Origin: Clostridia bacterium
GTDB lineage: Bacteria > Bacillota > Clostridia > Christensenellales > Aristaeellaceae
Direction of reading: 5' to 3'
Assembly: GCA_017545905.1 (NCBI GenBank)
Contig: JAFWXL010000074.1
Coordinates: 1 to 49,721, forward strand
DNA length: 49,721 nucleotides
Shown here: one piece after another, positions 34,580 through 43,254 of the stretch
How the letters are laid out: each line of letters begins with the position of its first letter
Position numbering within the stretch: position 1 is the stretch's first letter
Notes under the pieces: generated by a model
The model's database searches: none
What the model was told of the DNA's origin: nothing
Seen by the model: the letters and a program-made list of their open reading frames with translations, nothing else
Made by a program: the position numbers and the translations under genes

Positions 34580-35482
34580 TTATTCCTGCATCAGCGCTTT
34601 CAGCTCTTCCGGCAGCGGCTCGTCCAGTTCAATCTGCGCGCCCGTGACCGGCTGCACAAGACTGATATGCGCCGAATGCAGCGCAAAGCGGCCCCGAAGC
34701 GATTCCAGCTCTGTGCCATAGAGATAGTCCCCTGCAATCGGACAGCCGATATGGCTCAGATGCACACGGATCTGATGCGTGCGCCCTGTCTCAAGCCGGA
34801 GCCTGAGCAGCGCGCGGTTCCCGCTCACGCGCTCCACACAGTAGTGCGTCACGGCGCGCTGCCCGTCCACGCGCACGGCCCGCTGTGCGCCTGCGCCAAG
34901 GCGCGCAATCGGCGCATCAATCACGCCCTGCGCCTTTTCGGGGATACCGTCCGTCACCGCCAGATACTGGCGCACAAAGCCGCCGGTGTGCAGCTGATTC
35001 GTCAGAAGGCGCTGCGCATGCGCATGCCGCGCGATGCACATCAGGCCGCTGGTGCCCTTGTCCAGCCTGTTTACGGGATGATAGACAAATGTCTCTCCAT
35101 CTGCGCCCAGCATCGCCGCCACCTGCTCGCGCAGCGTGCCGCTGGTGATGTGGCTGGCCGGCAGCGTGGGCAGCGGCGCGCCTTTGCTCACAATCAGAAT
35201 ATCCTCATCCATGTAACGGATATACGAGGACGGCAGCTGCGGCAGGACTGCGGCGGAATCCGTCTGCGCCTGCGTCGCCATATCGTCGGGCAAGTGGACC
35301 TCGATGACCTCTCCCGCGTGCAGAATGTAATCCGCGCGCACGGTTTTTCCATCCACACAGATCGCACCGAGCACCTTCAGCCGCCGGAAGGCATGCTGCC
35401 CCAGGCAAAAGCGCCGGGGCGCTACGGTGCGCACAGCGCGCCCTTCGTCGTTTTCCGTCACTGTGTATGTCAGCGTGCGCAT
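34580..35482 (-). CDS. RluA/RluD-family pseudouridine synthase
   Basis: A 300-residue protein with a run of G upstream of the ATG. An S4-like N-terminal region (residues 1-65, FRRLKVLGAICVDGKTVRAD) precedes the catalytic domain. The active-site motif is PVNRLDKGTSGLMCIAR, with the invariant Asp (His replaced by Asn before RLD, as in some Firmicutes). The second signature is GRTHQIRVHLSHIGCPIAGD. It isomerises uridines in structured RNA; the target is unknown. Its promoter overlaps the divergent promoter of the Hsp70-like operon. Confidence 0.92.
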   Translation of the reverse strand: MRTLTYTVTENDEGRAVRTVAPRRFCLGQHAFRRLKVLGAICVDGKTVRADYILHAGEVIEVHLPDDMATQAQTDSAAVLPQLPSSYIRYMDEDILIVSKGAPLPTLPASHITSGTLREQVAAMLGADGETFVYHPVNRLDKGTSGLMCIARHAHAQRLLTNQLHTGGFVRQYLAVTDGIPEKAQGVIDAPIARLGAGAQRAVRVDGQRAVTHYCVERVSGNRALLRLRLETGRTHQIRVHLSHIGCPIAGDYLYGTELESLRGRFALHSAHISLVQPVTGAQIELDEPLPEELKALMQE

Positions 35483-35517
35483 CCGCCGTCCCCCCTTGCA
35501 AAGATTATGACAAGTGC

Positions 35518-35547
35518 ATTATACCATATCCCACAGTCAATTGACAA
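35518..35547 (-). promoter_or_regulatory. Promoter of the RluA-type gene
   Basis: Minus strand: TTGTCA (35547-35542), 18-nt spacer, TATAAT (35523-35518). Its -35 shares bases with the -35 of the divergent promoter. Confidence 0.55.
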
Positions 35548-35569
35548 AGCCCCGGTATGCAGGTACAAT
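35541..35569 (+). promoter_or_regulatory. Promoter of the membrane/Hsp70-like pair
   Basis: TTGACA (35541-35546), 17-nt spacer, TACAAT (35564-35569), 36 nt before the first ATG. Confidence 0.75.
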
Positions 35570-35604
35570 AAACATGTAAATTTATGTCGAAACGGGGGAC
35601 GATT

Positions 35605-36456
35605 ATGACCGCTGCCACCGCCTTTGCCCATCGCGAGGATGCCCTCCTTGCCCAGCTTGAATCCGCCAAAAATATGGATCAGGCCATAAGCGCCTGCGTC
35701 CTGACGCTGGAACAGGTCGCCTGCGAGCTGGCGCAGGACGAGCAGGACGAGCAGGCCCGACAGAGACAGCAGGCCGTGATGGCCGCCGTGCGCCGCGCAC
35801 CGCAGCTGCTTCGCAGCGTATGCGCCAGAGGCGAACTGGTCATCGGCGAAAACACGCCCGCTCAGCGCGATACAAAGAACCAGATTCGCCGCATCGTGAA
35901 GATTGCCGGCGCTTTTCTGCTGGGCGCGCTGTGCCTGTATGAAATGATCAACGGCAGAGCGCTCTTTGCGCTTTTTCAGCTGGTGGGCGCCAATCTGCTG
36001 TTTTTCTCCGGTGAAAGCAAGCCGGCAGCCCCTGCCGATGCGCAGCCGCGCGGCGTCGCCTTTGCCGATGCAAAGATGCTTCTTCGCTCGCTGCGCGAAT
36101 TGTGTCAGGCGGCCGATATCTGCGTGGCCGATCTGATGCTCCTTGAAAAGGATACCGGCGCCGTGCGTCTTTCCGGCACAGCGGACGACGCCATGCTCGA
36201 CCTGCTGACCGCGCTGATGGAGGCAAAGGCCTCCGGCCGCAGCGAGCTGGCGCTGCGCAGCCTTTCTCAGGCGGAGCAGTATCTGCGCATGCTGGGCGTG
36301 GAGCTGATCTTCTTTGACAGCAAATACGCCGACCTCTTTGATACGCTGCCCACGATGGGTGAAAGCCGGACCATCCGTCCGGCGATGATACAGGACGGCA
36401 AGCTGCTGCGGCGCGGCGTAGCCGCGCTCAGCACAGGAAGGGGCGTGGGCGCATGA
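35605..36456 (+). CDS. Two-span membrane protein partnered with Hsp70-like ATPase
   Basis: The protein has 283 residues from ATG 35605 (CGGGGGA upstream; ATG 35584 is a longer alternative). The N-terminal 90 residues are helical and charged (LAQDEQDEQARQRQQAVMAA). Two adjacent hydrophobic helices at about 97-113 and 117-134 form a membrane hairpin. A soluble C-terminal half (about 150-283, LRSLRELCQAADICVADLML) follows and looks like a small alpha/beta domain. I recognise no family. Its stop overlaps the Hsp70-like start (ATGA), which strongly suggests a functional pair. Both ends would face the cytoplasm. Confidence 0.75.
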   Translation: MTAATAFAHREDALLAQLESAKNMDQAISACVLTLEQVACELAQDEQDEQARQRQQAVMAAVRRAPQLLRSVCARGELVIGENTPAQRDTKNQIRRIVKIAGAFLLGALCLYEMINGRALFALFQLVGANLLFFSGESKPAAPADAQPRGVAFADAKMLLRSLRELCQAADICVADLMLLEKDTGAVRLSGTADDAMLDLLTALMEAKASGRSELALRSLSQAEQYLRMLGVELIFFDSKYADLFDTLPTMGESRTIRPAMIQDGKLLRRGVAALSTGRGVGA

Positions 36457-38357
36457 AGATTCTGGGCTTTGACCTGGGCGACGGCGAGAGCGCCATCACG
36501 CTGCTGGACAGCGATTCGACCATCGAGCCCCGCGTGCTCATGCTGCAGGGCCGCACAAGCATCCTGTCCTCCATGGGCGTACGCGACGGGCACGTCGTCG
36601 TGGGCGACGATGCCAATGTGCTATCCGGCGCCACGGACGTGCGCGTGCGCTTCAAGTCCCGCTATCTGGTCGATCCTGACGCATCAGGCGATATCCGCAT
36701 ATTTGCGCAGGGCGTGATGAGCATGCTTCTGCACGAGGAGCCTGCGCTGATGGCGCAGGTCACGCGCACGGTGATCGGCTGCCCTGCCGGCTGGGGCGAG
36801 GGCAGACGCGAGCAGTATGCGCGGCTGATGGAATCTGCCGGTTTCCCGAACGTGCACGTGGTGCCGGAGCCGCGCGCGGCATTTCTCTATGCGCGCCATG
36901 CTCGCGGCCTTCGCATTGATCCCGCCCTCATGCAGCAAAGCGCAATGGTCATTGATATCGGCTCCTCCACGACCGATTTTGCCTATATCGTCGACGGCCA
37001 CCAGCAGGATCTTTCGCTCTTTGGCGATACAAATCTGGGCGGCGGCGTGCTCGATGAGCTGATTCTTGCGCGGGCTATCCGTCTCTCGCCCGACAGGAAG
37101 GCGCTTGAGCGTGTGATGATGTTCAGCCCGGCATGGAAGAGCTTTTGCGAGCTGGAAGCCAGAAGGCTCAAAGAGCAGTATTTCACCGCTGAGGAAAAGT
37201 GGCAAAGCCAGACGCTGACCAAGCAGATCATCGTCTGCTACGACGAAACGCTGATGCTTGAGCTCTCGCTGGACGGCGACGCAATTCACGAGATCATTCA
37301 CACGCCGTGCGCGGCGCTTGGCGGACGCAGCTTCGTCGCCTGCCTGAATGATGCGCTCACAGCCGCAAAGAAGATGAGCAGCAACTGCGTGCCGCAGGTT
37401 GTGATCATCACAGGCGGCGCTTCCCGCATGGGCTTCTTCCGTGAGGCCTGCCGCGATGCATTCCCCGACAGCCTGCCTGTGCTGTGCCCTGAGCCTGAGT
37501 GCTCCATCGCCCGCGGACTTTCCTATGCCGGCTTCGTGGACGAAAGCCTGAAGATCTTCCGGCAGGAGATCTCCTCCATCGCCCGCGGCGACCGCCTGCA
37601 GTCCGCCGTCAGCGCCTGTGTGCACGAGCTCTATCAGCCCATCGCTTCGGCACTCTTTGAGGTTGCCCGCGACAGCGCGCTGGAGGCCGTGAAGCTCTGG
37701 CGCAGCGGCGGCGTGAATACCATCAAAGAGCTGGACGCCCTGCTTGAAAAGCAGATCGCCGAAGCTTTTCTGAGCGAGGCCGCCTGCGAGCGGATCCGTC
37801 CGGATCTTGTCCGCTGGACGCAGGCGCTGCTTGTGCGGCTGGAAAACGAGCTTGAGGCGCTGTGCATCCGCTGCGGCGTGCCGCCGGAGAAGATGGCGCT
37901 GGGCAGCACACAAGTCAGCACCGGAATCAGCAGCGTGAATCTCTCCATCGCCGGCGCGCTTGGCATGGATATGCTCTCGGGGCTGCTTGGCGTGATCCTT
38001 GGCGTTGTGGGCGCGAGCATCTGCGGCGGAAGCGGCATCGCGCTCATCGGCACAGGCCCTGCCGGCATCATCATCGGCGCGGCGACCGGCGTGCTGCTTG
38101 CGCTGCTGGGCCGGGGCGAAATGAAAAAGCTGTTCAGCAGCATGCAAATCCCCGTGCCTCTTCGCCTGCTGGTCACCGACAGCGCGGTGCTCGCGGGCAT
38201 CAACCGCCAGCGCGGGGAGATCGAGCGCTCAATCATCATCGCGCTGTGCGATCCGAGGAACGGCTTTTCGGCGCGCCTTTGTCAGAGCATCTCCGATACG
38301 CTCGGCGCGCAGCTGGAGCGCATGGCGCAAAGCGCAGAGATGTCCATCAATGCGTAA
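36453..38357 (+). CDS. Hsp70-like ATPase with glycine-rich hydrophobic C-terminal segment
   Basis: A 634-residue protein. Residues 1-365 are an Hsp70/actin-fold ATPase: phosphate-1 GFDLGDGESAI (5-15), VIGCPAGWGEGRREQY (107-122), PEPRAAFLYA (138-147), phosphate-2 VIDIGSSTTDF (166-176) and adenosine motif VIITGGASRMGFF (317-329). There is no standard substrate-binding domain. Instead there is a helical region (370-480), then a Gly-rich hydrophobic stretch at about 497-553 (SGLLGVILGVVGASICGG and GTGPAGIIIGAATGVLLALL) that could insert in a membrane or pack as a glycine zipper, and a helical tail. No DnaJ or GrpE is adjacent. It is probably a membrane-acting ATPase with the 35605 protein; the role is unknown. 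Confidence 0.85.
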   Translation: MKILGFDLGDGESAITLLDSDSTIEPRVLMLQGRTSILSSMGVRDGHVVVGDDANVLSGATDVRVRFKSRYLVDPDASGDIRIFAQGVMSMLLHEEPALMAQVTRTVIGCPAGWGEGRREQYARLMESAGFPNVHVVPEPRAAFLYARHARGLRIDPALMQQSAMVIDIGSSTTDFAYIVDGHQQDLSLFGDTNLGGGVLDELILARAIRLSPDRKALERVMMFSPAWKSFCELEARRLKEQYFTAEEKWQSQTLTKQIIVCYDETLMLELSLDGDAIHEIIHTPCAALGGRSFVACLNDALTAAKKMSSNCVPQVVIITGGASRMGFFREACRDAFPDSLPVLCPEPECSIARGLSYAGFVDESLKIFRQEISSIARGDRLQSAVSACVHELYQPIASALFEVARDSALEAVKLWRSGGVNTIKELDALLEKQIAEAFLSEAACERIRPDLVRWTQALLVRLENELEALCIRCGVPPEKMALGSTQVSTGISSVNLSIAGALGMDMLSGLLGVILGVVGASICGGSGIALIGTGPAGIIIGAATGVLLALLGRGEMKKLFSSMQIPVPLRLLVTDSAVLAGINRQRGEIERSIIIALCDPRNGFSARLCQSISDTLGAQLERMAQSAEMSINA

Positions 38358-38363
38358 TTGTTT

Positions 38364-38388
38364 GGGGAGGGATTCGTCCCTCCCCTTT
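38364..38388 (+). terminator. Terminator of the Hsp70-like operon
   Basis: GGGGAGGGA-TTCG-TCCCTCCCC followed by a short T run. Confidence 0.8.
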
Positions 38389-38395
38389 AATATGC

Positions 38396-38424
38396 TTGAC
38401 GGAGCGTGTAAAACAGGGTATGAT
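38396..38424 (+). promoter_or_regulatory. Promoter of the UPF0291 gene
   Basis: TTGACG (38396-38401), 17-nt spacer, TATGAT (38419-38424), 39 nt before the ATG. Confidence 0.7.
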
Positions 38425-38463
38425 ACTGGTGTATAATCATGAAGAAACGAAAGGGAAACTGAT

Positions 38464-38673
38464 ATGGAAAAGGAACAGATTGAACGCATCAACGAGCTGG
38501 CCAGAAAGAAAAAGACCGTTGGCCTGAGCGAGGCGGAGCTGGAGGAGCAGGCCGCCCTTCGCGCGCAGTATCTGCGCGAATTCCGCGCCAACATGGAAGC
38601 GACGCTGCAGGCCGTGCGCGTGGAGCAGGCGGACGGCACCTACAAGCCGCTCGAAAAGAAAAAGCCGAACTGA
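38464..38673 (+). CDS. UPF0291 (DUF896, YnzC-like) protein
   Basis: A 69-residue helical protein with GGAAAC upstream of the ATG. The pattern MEKEQIERINELARKKKT, LSEAELEEQAALRAQYLREF and VEQADGTYKPLEKKK matches the DUF896/UPF0291 family of Firmicutes (B. subtilis YnzC). These short two-helix proteins are cytosolic and of unclear function; a relative is encoded in the LexA-controlled yneA operon of B. subtilis. No LexA-like site is evident upstream here. It is a single-gene unit with its own promoter. Confidence 0.92.
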   Translation: MEKEQIERINELARKKKTVGLSEAELEEQAALRAQYLREFRANMEATLQAVRVEQADGTYKPLEKKKPN

Positions 38674-38782
38674 TCCGCCATGCGGATGCATCACAAATTT
38701 TTCCTGTAAGCATATCCATACGGGAAGAGAGACGGATGCTGATTCGTCTTATATGCACAGGATAAGAGGGTTGGTGAATACA

Positions 38783-40066
38783 ATGAGGAAGAGAATCATC
38801 CGCGCGCTGGCGCTTTGCATGATCCTTGCGCTGCTGCCTGCGCTGGCGCTGGCAGACCGCTTCGCCGTGGTCAGGGGCGGCAGGCTGAACCTGCGTCAGT
38901 ATCCCAATACGGGCAGCTATTCCCTTGGTAAATACGATACCGGCACATGGGTGCTGGCCTCCAGCGAAATAAACGGCTGGTGCGAGGTCAAGACGCTCAA
39001 CGGAAAGCACGGCTACATGTCCGCAAATTATCTGGACTTTGGCGCCTACAACGGCGGTTCTACCGTTCGCTATGCCAACGGCGGCTATGTGAACCTGCGC
39101 TCCGGTCCGTCCACGAACGCCGGAGTGGTCATGCGCGTGACGTCCGGCTCGACATTCTACCAGCAGGGCAACTACAGCGGCTGGTGCTACGGCTATGTCT
39201 ACTCCGGCAGTCAGCAGGTGTACGGCTACATGTATGAGACGTTTCTTGATTCGGGTACGTCCACATCCGTCGTCACCACGAGAAACGGCGGAAGGGTCAA
39301 CGTCCGCTCCGGCCCGGGCTCATCCTATTCGTCCGTGGGCAATCTGGCCAGCGGCACGCAGGTCTCCATCCTGCTCAAGGGCAACGGCTGGTACATGATC
39401 TCCGCCGGCGGTCTGGAAGGCTTCATGTCCACGCAGTATCTCTCCGGCAGCGGTTCCACCATCGGCACCAACACCGGCTCGACCACGACCTCCACGACCG
39501 CATGGGTCAATAACCCCAAGGCCACGCAGGTGCTCAACCTGCGAGAGACGCCCTCCCAGAGCGCGCGCTCCATCGGCCAGTACCGCAACGGCACAAAGGT
39601 CAAGGTTGTCAGCAGGGGCGCCACGTGGTGCGAGGTTTACGTCGGAACGCGCCACGGCTACATGATGACGCGTTATCTGAGCTTTGACGGCAATTACGTC
39701 CAGCCCAGCTATCCGGCGTATCCCAGCTATCCGGTTTACACGCAGCCGCCGTATTTTGCGACGTATGCGCCTGTTTATCCGACTGTGACGCCGACCCCGA
39801 CGCCGCTGGTGCAGTATATCACGCCTGTGCCGCAGCCCACCTCGGCGCCCAGCACGCCCAAGGCCGGCGATACCGTCACCCTTGCCATCGGGGCCAACTC
39901 GTCCGTCGCGCTGATCACCGTCTATCACGATTCCGCGCTGACGCAGACAAAAGCCAGCTATGCGCACGGCAAGCAGGTCATGATGCTCCAGTACGGCACG
40001 AGCAGCTCCATGATCTACGTAGACGGCGGCGTAGCCTACGTATCCAACTGGAATCTCAATTACTGA
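38783..40066 (+). CDS. Secreted multi-SH3b protein
   Basis: The protein has 427 residues from ATG 38783; no ideal ribosome site is visible and GTG 38774 is an alternative. The signal peptide is residues 1-24 (MILALLPALALA). Four bacterial SH3 (SH3b) repeats follow, each with an 'LNLRxxPs' or 'VNVRSGPG' core: LNLRQYPNTGSY, VNLRSGPSTNAG, VNVRSGPGSSYS and LNLRETPSQSAR. A Thr/Ser linker, a Pro/Tyr-rich stretch (about 310-345) and a C-terminal beta domain (about 355-427) complete it. SH3b domains bind peptidoglycan peptides. No catalytic domain is present, so it probably binds or senses the wall. Confidence 0.88.
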   Translation: MRKRIIRALALCMILALLPALALADRFAVVRGGRLNLRQYPNTGSYSLGKYDTGTWVLASSEINGWCEVKTLNGKHGYMSANYLDFGAYNGGSTVRYANGGYVNLRSGPSTNAGVVMRVTSGSTFYQQGNYSGWCYGYVYSGSQQVYGYMYETFLDSGTSTSVVTTRNGGRVNVRSGPGSSYSSVGNLASGTQVSILLKGNGWYMISAGGLEGFMSTQYLSGSGSTIGTNTGSTTTSTTAWVNNPKATQVLNLRETPSQSARSIGQYRNGTKVKVVSRGATWCEVYVGTRHGYMMTRYLSFDGNYVQPSYPAYPSYPVYTQPPYFATYAPVYPTVTPTPTPLVQYITPVPQPTSAPSTPKAGDTVTLAIGANSSVALITVYHDSALTQTKASYAHGKQVMMLQYGTSSSMIYVDGGVAYVSNWNLNY

Positions 40067-40080
40067 TTCTTGCAAGCTAA

Positions 40081-40111
40081 AACCTCCGGCAGCAAACTGC
40101 CGGAGGTTTTT
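40081..40111 (+). terminator. Intrinsic terminator
   Basis: AACCTCCGGCAG-CAAA-CTGCCGGAGGTT with T5, directly after the SH3b gene. Confidence 0.93.
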
Positions 40112-40150
40112 ATGTGGATTTCTCTTTTGCGCAGCGCACCTGGGAACATT

Positions 40151-40194
40151 GGGGATTTCATCCCTTGACCCTTCTTCGCTTCGCGCGGTTTAAA
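40151..40194. repeat. Dispersed palindromic repeat, copy 4 (short)
   Basis: GGGGATTTCATCCC then ACCCTTCTTCGCTTCGCGCG and GTTTAAAG. It abuts the tex stop codon. Confidence 0.7.
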
Positions 40195-40195
40195 G

Positions 40196-42343
40196 TTACT
40201 TTCTATCCTTGATCATCGTCAGCGCAATGCGGTTTTTCTGCCGGTCGACGTCAATCACCCATACCTTGACCACATCGCCCACGGATACCGCCTCGCTGGG
40301 ATGGCGGATAAACTTTTCTGCCATACGCGAGATATGCACCAAACCGTCCTGATGCACGCCGATATCCACAAATGCGCCGAAATCAATCACATTGCGCACA
40401 GTGCCCGTCAGCTCCATGCCCGGCTGAAGATCGTCCATGCTCAGCACGTCTGTGCGCAGCACCGGCGGCGGCAGATCCTCGCGCGGATCGCGGCCCGGCT
40501 TTTCCAGTTCGTCCGCAATATCCACAAGCGTCATTTCGCCCACGCCGAGCTCCTTTGCCAGCTTCGCCGCGCCCTCCTGCTCCACGCGTGCGCGGATACC
40601 GGCGATACCGCCCTTTTTCAGATCCTTCGCATCGTAGCCCAGCCGCGCCATCAGCGCCTTCGCCGCCGGATAGCTCTCCGGATGCACGGCCGTCGCATCC
40701 AGCGCATTGGCGCCGTGCACGCGCAGGAAGCCTGCGCACTGCTCAAATGCCTTCGGACCGAGCTTGGGCACCTTCTTGAGCTGGGCGCGCGATGTGATGC
40801 CGTTTTCCTCCCGATAGGCCACGATGTTGCCCGCCAGCGCTTTGCCGATGCCTGCAACATGCGTGAGCAGCTGCACGGACGCCGTCTCCACATCCACGCC
40901 GACGCTGGATACGCAGCGCTCCACCACGCCATCGAGTGCGTTTTCCAGCTCCGCCTGCTTGAGATCGTGCTGATACTGGCCCACGCCGATCGCCTTGGGA
41001 TCGATCTTCACCAGCTCGGCAAGCGGATCCTGCATGCGGCGCGCAATGGATACGGCGCTGCGCAGCGAGACGTCGTATTCCGGGAATTCCTCTGCCGCCA
41101 GCTTGCTGGCCGAATAGACGCTCGCGCCCGCCTCACTGACGATCATATACTGCACGCCCGGCACCTGCGGCAGCAGCGATGCGATAAACTGCTCGCTCTC
41201 GCGCGAGGCTGTGCCATTGCCGATGGCAATCGCCGTCACGCCATGGCGGCGGATCATCGAGAGGATCAGGCGTCTGGCCTGCTCCTTTGCCTTGTCCATA
41301 CCGGGGATGGTAAAATGGCCCACGCCGGTTTCCAGCACCCTGCCCGTCTCATCGACCACCGCCAGCTTGCAGCCCGTGCGGAAGCCCGGGTCCACGCCCA
41401 GCGTCACCTTGCCGCGGATGGGCGGCTGCATGAGCAGCTGCCCCACGTTCTGTCCGAAGACGCGGATGGCGCCCTCATTTGCCCTGTCTGTGAGCTCACT
41501 GCGGATTTCGCGCTCCAGCGACGGGCCGATCAGGCGGCTCCATGCGTCCTTCGCCGCCGCGCGGACGACCTCGCAGCAGGCGCTCGGCGGATTGATCACC
41601 GCGCGGCAGATCATCTGATGCGCCAGCGCCTCGTCAATCTCCACCGTCACCTTCAGCCATTCCTCGCGCTCGCCGCGGTTGAGCGCCAGAATCCGGTGGT
41701 CCGCCGCGCGGAACACCGGCTCCCTGTAATCATAATACTGCGCGTAAACGCTGTCGCCCTCTTTGGCCTGTGTGCTGCGCAGCATGCCCTGCCGGCCGAT
41801 CAGCTCGCGCAGCTTTCCGCGGATGCCTGCATCGTCGCTGATCTGCTCGGCAATGATATCCTGCGCCAGCTGGATCGCCATCTCCGCATCCACAACGCCC
41901 TTTTCCTTGCTGACAAAGGGCATGGCCAGCCGCTGTGGCACGTCGGACCGTCTTTGCAGCATGATTGCCTCCGCCAGCGGCTGAACACCCTTTTCCCTTG
42001 CAATCATTGCGCGCGTGCGGCGCTTGGGCTTGTAGGGACGATAGACGTCCTCCAGCGCGGCCAGCGTCTGGCAGGCTGCCAGCTGCCTTTTGATCTCGTC
42101 CGTCAGATGGCCCTGTTCCTCAATCGCATGCTCGATCGCCTCGCGGCGCTTATCCAGATTGCGCAGGTATTCCATCCGCTCGCTGAGCTCGCGCAGCTTC
42201 TGGTCGTCCATCGCGCCGGTCTGCTCTTTTCTGTATCGGGCGATGAAGGGTATGGTGTTTCCTTCATCGATGAGCGCCGCAATGCGCCCGGCGATTTCGC
42301 GGCTTATGCCAAATTCCTCACTGAGAATCGCGATGATATCCAT
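40196..42343 (-). CDS. tex: Tex family RNA-binding transcription accessory protein
   Basis: A 715-residue cytosolic nucleic-acid-binding protein. The N-terminal Tex helical region (IPFIARYRKEQTGAMDDQKL, then ALEDVYRPYKPKRRTRA) is complete. A YqgF/RNase H-like domain (about residues 315-440, LGVDPGFRTGCKLAVVDE) follows, then helix-hairpin-helix repeats (about 490-560) and a C-terminal S1 domain (about 640-712, LTGTVRNVIDFGAFVDIGVH). The start overlaps the upstream MBL stop by one base (TAATG), so translation is coupled. Tex proteins affect transcription and RNA turnover and are generally not essential. Confidence 0.95.
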   Translation of the reverse strand: MDIIAILSEEFGISREIAGRIAALIDEGNTIPFIARYRKEQTGAMDDQKLRELSERMEYLRNLDKRREAIEHAIEEQGHLTDEIKRQLAACQTLAALEDVYRPYKPKRRTRAMIAREKGVQPLAEAIMLQRRSDVPQRLAMPFVSKEKGVVDAEMAIQLAQDIIAEQISDDAGIRGKLRELIGRQGMLRSTQAKEGDSVYAQYYDYREPVFRAADHRILALNRGEREEWLKVTVEIDEALAHQMICRAVINPPSACCEVVRAAAKDAWSRLIGPSLEREIRSELTDRANEGAIRVFGQNVGQLLMQPPIRGKVTLGVDPGFRTGCKLAVVDETGRVLETGVGHFTIPGMDKAKEQARRLILSMIRRHGVTAIAIGNGTASRESEQFIASLLPQVPGVQYMIVSEAGASVYSASKLAAEEFPEYDVSLRSAVSIARRMQDPLAELVKIDPKAIGVGQYQHDLKQAELENALDGVVERCVSSVGVDVETASVQLLTHVAGIGKALAGNIVAYREENGITSRAQLKKVPKLGPKAFEQCAGFLRVHGANALDATAVHPESYPAAKALMARLGYDAKDLKKGGIAGIRARVEQEGAAKLAKELGVGEMTLVDIADELEKPGRDPREDLPPPVLRTDVLSMDDLQPGMELTGTVRNVIDFGAFVDIGVHQDGLVHISRMAEKFIRHPSEAVSVGDVVKVWVIDVDRQKNRIALTMIKDRK

Positions 42344-43146
42344 TAAAGCGTGATAACCTCCAGATCGTCAGGCACATACAGATCGCCGTCATAAGATTCC
42401 CTCGCCTCAGCGGTGTAGAGCGCCTTTCGATTGGCGTAGTTCCTGTCCTCTGTGTGCCAGAGCACGAGATGGGGAATTGCCAGCTCCCTGGCCAGCTTCG
42501 CCGCATCGGCGACGGTGGAATGGTGCTTCTCATAAGGCTTGAAGATATCCGCATGAGAAAGCAGGCAGAATGCCTCGCACAGCAGCCAGTCGCTTCCCGC
42601 CACATACTTTTCGCAGATGGGATTGTACGGCTCGTCGCCAAGGCAGGTCAGCTTGCGTCCGTTATCCAGCATGGTCGTGAAGCCGAACTGCAGCAGCTTC
42701 GTGGAGCCGATGTCAAAGAATGTCACGTCGTAGCCGCACAGCGTCGCCTGCATGCCATCCTGAATATCGTGAAAGAGCACGCGCGAGCCGATGTGCCTGA
42801 GCATCTTCTTCTGCAGCATCAGCTCGCCGATCATCTCAAGGCCGCGGCGCACCGTCTCATGACAGTAGATATGCAGTTCGCCGTCGTATTTGCCGGCGTT
42901 CATCATCGTCATGATCTTGCGCATGACCCAAACCACACCGTTGAGGTGATCCGGATGCGCATGGGTGATGAACAGATCGTGCACATCGGCAAAGCTGAGG
43001 TCCGCATCCTCCATCTGGCGCAGGATGCCGTTGCCGCCGCCGGCGTCCACCAGCAGCGTGCCGCGATCATGGGTGATCGCAAAGCATGTATTATAGCAGC
43101 GGGTCGCGAGCGCAAAGCCCGTGCCCAGCACGTGCAGCTTTTCCAT
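42343..43146 (-). CDS. MBL-fold metallohydrolase (RNase Z-like)
   Basis: A 267-residue protein with GGAGGG upstream of the ATG. The metallo-beta-lactamase motif THAHPDHL (near residues 61-68) supplies metal ligands. Later ligands are likely in CLGDEP (Asp) and VLWHTED (His). The beginning VLGTGFALATRCYNTCFAI and the HSTVADAAKLA block resemble RNase Z-like hydrolases, but the tRNA-binding exosite is absent, so it is probably a general phosphodiesterase or hydrolase. It is transcribed with tex from the promoter at 43183-43211. Confidence 0.85.
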   Translation of the reverse strand: MEKLHVLGTGFALATRCYNTCFAITHDRGTLLVDAGGGNGILRQMEDADLSFADVHDLFITHAHPDHLNGVVWVMRKIMTMMNAGKYDGELHIYCHETVRRGLEMIGELMLQKKMLRHIGSRVLFHDIQDGMQATLCGYDVTFFDIGSTKLLQFGFTTMLDNGRKLTCLGDEPYNPICEKYVAGSDWLLCEAFCLLSHADIFKPYEKHHSTVADAAKLARELAIPHLVLWHTEDRNYANRKALYTAEARESYDGDLYVPDDLEVITL

Positions 43147-43182
43147 ATTCTTCCCTCCATGGTTAAAATGACATACACCGTT

Positions 43183-43211
43183 ATTATACGGCAGCGGCGT
43201 GTATTAAGCAA
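43183..43211 (-). promoter_or_regulatory. Promoter of the MBL-tex operon
   Basis: Minus strand: TTGCTT (43211-43206), 17-nt spacer, TATAAT (43188-43183), 37 nt before the ATG. Confidence 0.7.
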
Positions 43212-43214
43212 CAG

Positions 43215-43239
43215 AAAAACGCCCTCCAAATGGAGGGCG
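43215..43239 (-). terminator. Terminator of the lipoprotein gene
   Basis: Minus strand: CGCCCTCC-ATTT-GGAGGGCG followed by T5. Confidence 0.88.
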
Positions 43240-43254
43240 CTTAAACGCATGAAA

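Noticed and set aside
40301-42346. Plus-strand open frame of 681 codons opposite tex
   Set aside because: Antisense shadow. The Tex domains are clear on the minus strand.
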